Shown: piece by piece, positions 61,720-64,000 of the stretch
How the letters are laid out: every line of letters starts with the position of its first letter
How positions within the stretch are numbered: the first letter of the stretch is position 1
From: Bacillus sp. ISL-37
GTDB taxonomy: Bacteria; Bacillota; Bacilli; Bacillales; Cytobacillaceae
Reading direction: 5' to 3'
Length of the DNA stretch: 64,000 nucleotides
Assembly (NCBI RefSeq): GCF_018613315.1
Contig: NZ_JAGGQL010000007.1
Coordinates: 91,988-155,987 of the forward strand
The notes under the pieces: generated by a model
What the model saw: only the letters and a program-made list of their open reading frames with translations
Told to the model about the DNA's origin: nothing
The model's database searches: none
Program-made: the position numbers and the translations under genes

Positions 61720-63126
61720 TTGAAACAGTTTTTAAGGCAGCTTCCTGCTGTACATGAACTACAGAAAGATACCAGATTTTTTGATCTGATCAAGAAGCAT
61801 GATGCTGATGCTGAGCGTTTTACCGAAATAATCAAAGATGTGTTAAATGATATAAGAAAAGAAATCGTTAACGAAGAATGGAGTGGGCCAGAGCCTGGTA
61901 CCCAGTTGTTTGTTGACCAGTTATTTACATTGCTTGATTCATCGGCAACAGAGAGATTTGACTATACACTGAAAAGGGTCATTAACGCTACAGGGACCAT
62001 TTTACATACGAATCTTGGAAGGGCAAGATTGAGCGAGAATGCAGTGAAGCATGTGGTAGAAACCGCGAGGAATTATTCCAATCTTGAGTATAGGTTGAAA
62101 GAAGGCGAGCGCGGGTCCCGGCACAGCCATGTCGAAAGCCTAGTTAAAAAAGTCACTGGGGCTGAAGCAGCGATGGTCGTTAATAATAATGCTGCAGCAG
62201 TTTATTTAATCCTGAATGCACTTGCAAAAAACAAGGAGGTCATTGTTTCACGCGGGCAGCTTGTTGAAATCGGGGGCTCCTTCCGGATTTCTTCCATTAT
62301 GGAAGAAAGCGGGGCTCATTTAGTGGAAGTTGGAACAACAAATAAAACGCATTTATATGACTATGAGAATGCAATCACTGACGATACCGGGATGATTCTT
62401 AAGGTCCATACGAGTAATTTTAAAATATATGGTTTCTCGAAAACTGTTCATACAGAGGAATTGGCCCAACTATCAAGCAAGCACGACCAGGTCGTTTTTT
62501 ACGAAGACCTTGGGAGCGGCGTTCTATATGATTTCACCCGACATGGAATCGGTGACGAACCAGTTGTAGGAGAAGTACTGAAAATGGGTGCAGACATTGT
62601 TTCTTTCAGCGGAGACAAGCTCCTTGGCGGTCCACAGGCTGGGATCATCGCAGGCAAGAGAGCACTGATAGATAAGCTGAAAAAACACCAGCTGGCAAGA
62701 GTCGTTCGAATAGATAAAATGACACTCGCGGCGTTAGAGGGAACATTGATGGATTACTTAAAGGGTGAGCAGGGGTTACTCCATATCCCGACACTAAGAG
62801 ACTTGCTTGTTCCTATTGATGAACTGAGAGCCAGGACTGAGCGTTTTGCGGAGGACATTAATTCCTGTGAAGGTGGGCTAAAAGCGGTTTTGACAGAAGG
62901 ATCTAGCCAGGTTGGCGGAGGGACGATGCCCGATGTTCAGCTTCCAACCTATCTTGTCTCAATAAGTCATCCGGATGTTAGCGCTGAACATATTGCCAGA
63001 AAGCTTCGAACGGAACATTCCCCGGCAATCGTTGTTCGGATCCAAAAGGAAGAAGTTAATGTTGATCTTCGGACCGTTACAGAAGAAGAAGAAATATCTC
63101 TTTTGAATGCTTTTAAACAAATTTAA
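61720..63126 (+). CDS. selA: L-seryl-tRNA(Sec) selenium transferase
   Basis: 468 residues, PLP enzyme that turns seryl-tRNA(Sec) into selenocysteinyl-tRNA using selenophosphate. PLP Lys near residue 300 (SFSGDKLLGGPQAGII). Marks: RQLPAVHELQKD, INATGTILHTNLGRA, NNNAAAVYLILNA. TTG at 61720 is preferred because GGGGGAGA lies nine bases upstream and the length then fits the family; an ATG 11 codons earlier has no site. selB and the tRNA gene selC are not in the window. Closed by a terminator. Confidence 0.95.
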   Translation: MKQFLRQLPAVHELQKDTRFFDLIKKHDADAERFTEIIKDVLNDIRKEIVNEEWSGPEPGTQLFVDQLFTLLDSSATERFDYTLKRVINATGTILHTNLGRARLSENAVKHVVETARNYSNLEYRLKEGERGSRHSHVESLVKKVTGAEAAMVVNNNAAAVYLILNALAKNKEVIVSRGQLVEIGGSFRISSIMEESGAHLVEVGTTNKTHLYDYENAITDDTGMILKVHTSNFKIYGFSKTVHTEELAQLSSKHDQVVFYEDLGSGVLYDFTRHGIGDEPVVGEVLKMGADIVSFSGDKLLGGPQAGIIAGKRALIDKLKKHQLARVVRIDKMTLAALEGTLMDYLKGEQGLLHIPTLRDLLVPIDELRARTERFAEDINSCEGGLKAVLTEGSSQVGGGTMPDVQLPTYLVSISHPDVSAEHIARKLRTEHSPAIVVRIQKEEVNVDLRTVTEEEEISLLNAFKQI

Positions 63127-63127
63127 A

Positions 63128-63167
63128 AGTAAGGGCTGCCTTATATCTGGCTGCCCTTACTTTTTTT
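63128..63167 (+). terminator. Terminator of selA
   Basis: AGTAAGGGC / GCCCTTACT stem with an inner GCC/GGC pair, then TTTTTTTG. Confidence 0.88.
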
Positions 63168-63199
63168 GTCGTTTTCCCACTTAAATGCAACTAACTTTT

Positions 63200-63343
63200 T
63201 TACATATCGTGGTGTGAGTTATGTTTTTGGCGAGTATGGTTACGGTTTTTCACTTTCTTCGAACCGCTTAATGGAGCAGGCTGGCTGTCTTGGTCGCCCT
63301 TCGGAGCATTCTTGCGCATATCTTTGGAATCGTTTTTGTTCAT
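63200..63343 (-). CDS. sspP: Small acid-soluble spore protein P
   Basis: 47 residues, very basic and hydrophilic. The stretch NAPKGDQ and then [20 protein letters not shown] is a close match to SspP of B. subtilis over its whole length, ending HDM. It is a minor SASP-type protein of the spore core, made in the forespore. AGGAGG lies eight bases before the ATG. A direct sign that the host sporulates. Confidence 0.93.
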   Translation of the reverse strand: MNKNDSKDMRKNAPKGDQDSQPAPLSGSKKVKNRNHTRQKHNSHHDM

Positions 63344-63391
63344 TGCTCATCCCTCCTGACTTTAGGATTTGATTTTAAGACGAATTTATAC

Positions 63392-63421
63392 TGAATAAAT
63401 TACTTATAACTGAGCAATTTA
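63392..63421 (+). promoter_or_regulatory. Possible sigma-F/G promoter of the small helical protein
   Basis: TGAATA, 17 bases, CAATTTA; one -10 base differs from CATWHTA. The start codon is 37 bp further. Confidence 0.35.
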
Positions 63422-63457
63422 ACGGTATAGATTTAATACACCAGGAGGAAATCACAT

Positions 63458-63715
63458 ATGCCTTATCATAAAGATAAACAGCAAGCCTTTCAGGCAGCAC
63501 AACAAGGATTCGAAGACGCACAAGGTCTGTACTCAGAAATTGTTCGGGATAGCGCAAGCTACGGTCATCAGTTAAAGCACCTTAAAAATGAAGTGAATGA
63601 AGCATTCCAGCAGATCGAAAATGCCCTGGAAAACGCATCTGAACATCAACGGGCACAGCTTGAAAGATTTCAGCAGGATTTGAAGAGCATTGTAACTGAG
63701 GTAAATATGGAATAA
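63458..63715 (+). CDS. Small helical protein of unknown function (85 aa)
   Basis: 85 residues, Gln, Glu and Ala rich, predicted all coiled coil or helical hairpin (QAFQAAQQGFEDAQGLYSEI, NEAFQQIENALENASEHQ). It resembles small DUF2524/YtzC-like proteins of bacilli in size and composition, but I cannot confirm a match. CAGGAGG lies nine bases upstream of the ATG and a terminator follows. Confidence 0.75.
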   Translation: MPYHKDKQQAFQAAQQGFEDAQGLYSEIVRDSASYGHQLKHLKNEVNEAFQQIENALENASEHQRAQLERFQQDLKSIVTEVNME

Positions 63716-63720
63716 CAGGA

Positions 63721-63750
63721 AAAGCGGAAGGGAAGCCTTCCGCTTTTTGT
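63721..63750 (+). terminator. Terminator after the small helical protein
   Basis: AAAGCGGAAGG-GAAG-CCTTCCGCTTT then TTG. Confidence 0.9.
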
Positions 63751-63796
63751 TTCTTTACTAGGAAATTATAAAAAAAATTTCAATGTGGATACCTAT

Positions 63797-64000
63797 ACGG
63801 GTTTTCTTAATCCAGCTCCAGCGCCTAGCCCCTCGAGTCGCTTGTCTAGTGTCGCCTCCTAGAAACTCCGAAACTTCAACTCCGCCGGCAGAAGCAAAAA
63901 GCGCTTCTTTGTCGGAGTCTCCAGTTTCTGCGTTTCTGGGCAGTCGGCTATACTTTTCGATTTCGGTCCGCCCAATGAAGTCAAAGAACGACTTCACTGG
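63797..64000 (-). repeat. Modular GC-rich repeat, copy 5 (long form, cut by window end)
   Basis: Reverse-strand copy of the element at 50911-51213: right end module CCAGCGCCTAGCCCCTCGAG, then the same core with GACTCCGACAAAGAAGCG, up to GAAGTCGTTCTTTGACTTC at the edge. The left end module lies beyond the window. Confidence 0.85.

Noticed and set aside
60127..63457. tRNA-Sec gene (selC) or selB within the selenium locus
   Set aside because: Gaps were read on both strands for an extended tRNA with a TCA anticodon and none was seen; no elongation-factor frame follows selA.

Overview
The window looks like a chromosomal segment of an aerobic, endospore-forming member of the Bacillaceae, close to Mesobacillus, Cytobacillus or Bacillus sensu lato. 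The evidence is strong Gram-positive Shine-Dalgarno sites (AAGGAGG type), frequent TTG and GTG starts, spore genes (sspP, a YhcN/YlaJ lipoprotein, an AbrB/Abh regulator), sigma-B and sigma-G type promoters, the dppABCDE-ykfABCD locus known from B. subtilis, and U-rich hairpin terminators between most transcription units. No rRNA, tRNA, CRISPR array or intact mobile element was seen. This assignment is inference from gene content, not a database match.

Layout. 1-3.7 kb: a partial histidine phosphatase, a small unknown protein, and a LacI regulator with its target oligo-1,6-glucosidase, each preceded by a near-identical palindromic operator. 3.7-4.2 kb: a GC-rich interspersed repeat and an IS1182-type transposase stump. 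4.3-6.5 kb: an operon of an SDR, a QueA paralogue and a VOC protein. 6.5-24.4 kb: mostly single-gene units (DUF2062, pssA, CsbD stress protein, nucleotidyltransferase, pduL, an HTH protein fused to a degenerate F1-ATPase beta-like domain, a diguanylate cyclase, DUF3231, AbrB-family permease, PPOX flavoprotein, GDPD, a MerR-type coiled-coil repeat protein, aspA, HAD phosphatase, sigma-B small membrane protein, CoA-type Nudix). 24.6-35.3 kb: D-aminopeptidase, dipeptide ABC transporter, and muropeptide-recycling enzymes, ending with a cytoplasmic beta-lactamase-fold hydrolase. 35.4-47.4 kb: an MFS remnant, nitrilase plus GNAT pair, a FabG-like SDR, a giant membrane protein, HD hydrolase, spore lipoprotein, lipase, AI-2E permease and small unknowns. 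47.4-50.7 kb: a phosphonate-type ABC importer (phnDCEE). 51-60.1 kb: ABC-F protein, LVIVD protein, a YqcI/YcgG heme-type protein, an AbrB paralogue, arcA, and threonine breakdown (kbl, SDR-type tdh). 60.1-63.1 kb: a selenium locus. 63.2-64 kb: sspP, a small helical protein, and a repeat cut by the window end.

The most noteworthy locus is the selenocysteine cluster. selD is itself a selenoprotein: an in-frame TGA lies at codon 18 and the true start is upstream at a TTG. Divergent from it is a SelW/Rdx-family selenoprotein of 80 residues (CxxU), interrupted by an in-frame TGA and invisible to standard gene callers. Both TGA codons are followed at a fitting distance by a perfect hairpin with the same GUU loop, as expected for bacterial SECIS elements. 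selA follows. selB and selC are not in the window.

The window is also rich in non-coding repeats: three copies of a ~190-bp structured element, at least five copies of a modular GC-rich element with invariant ends and a variable core, and two unrelated tandem arrays that share a ~52-bp period.
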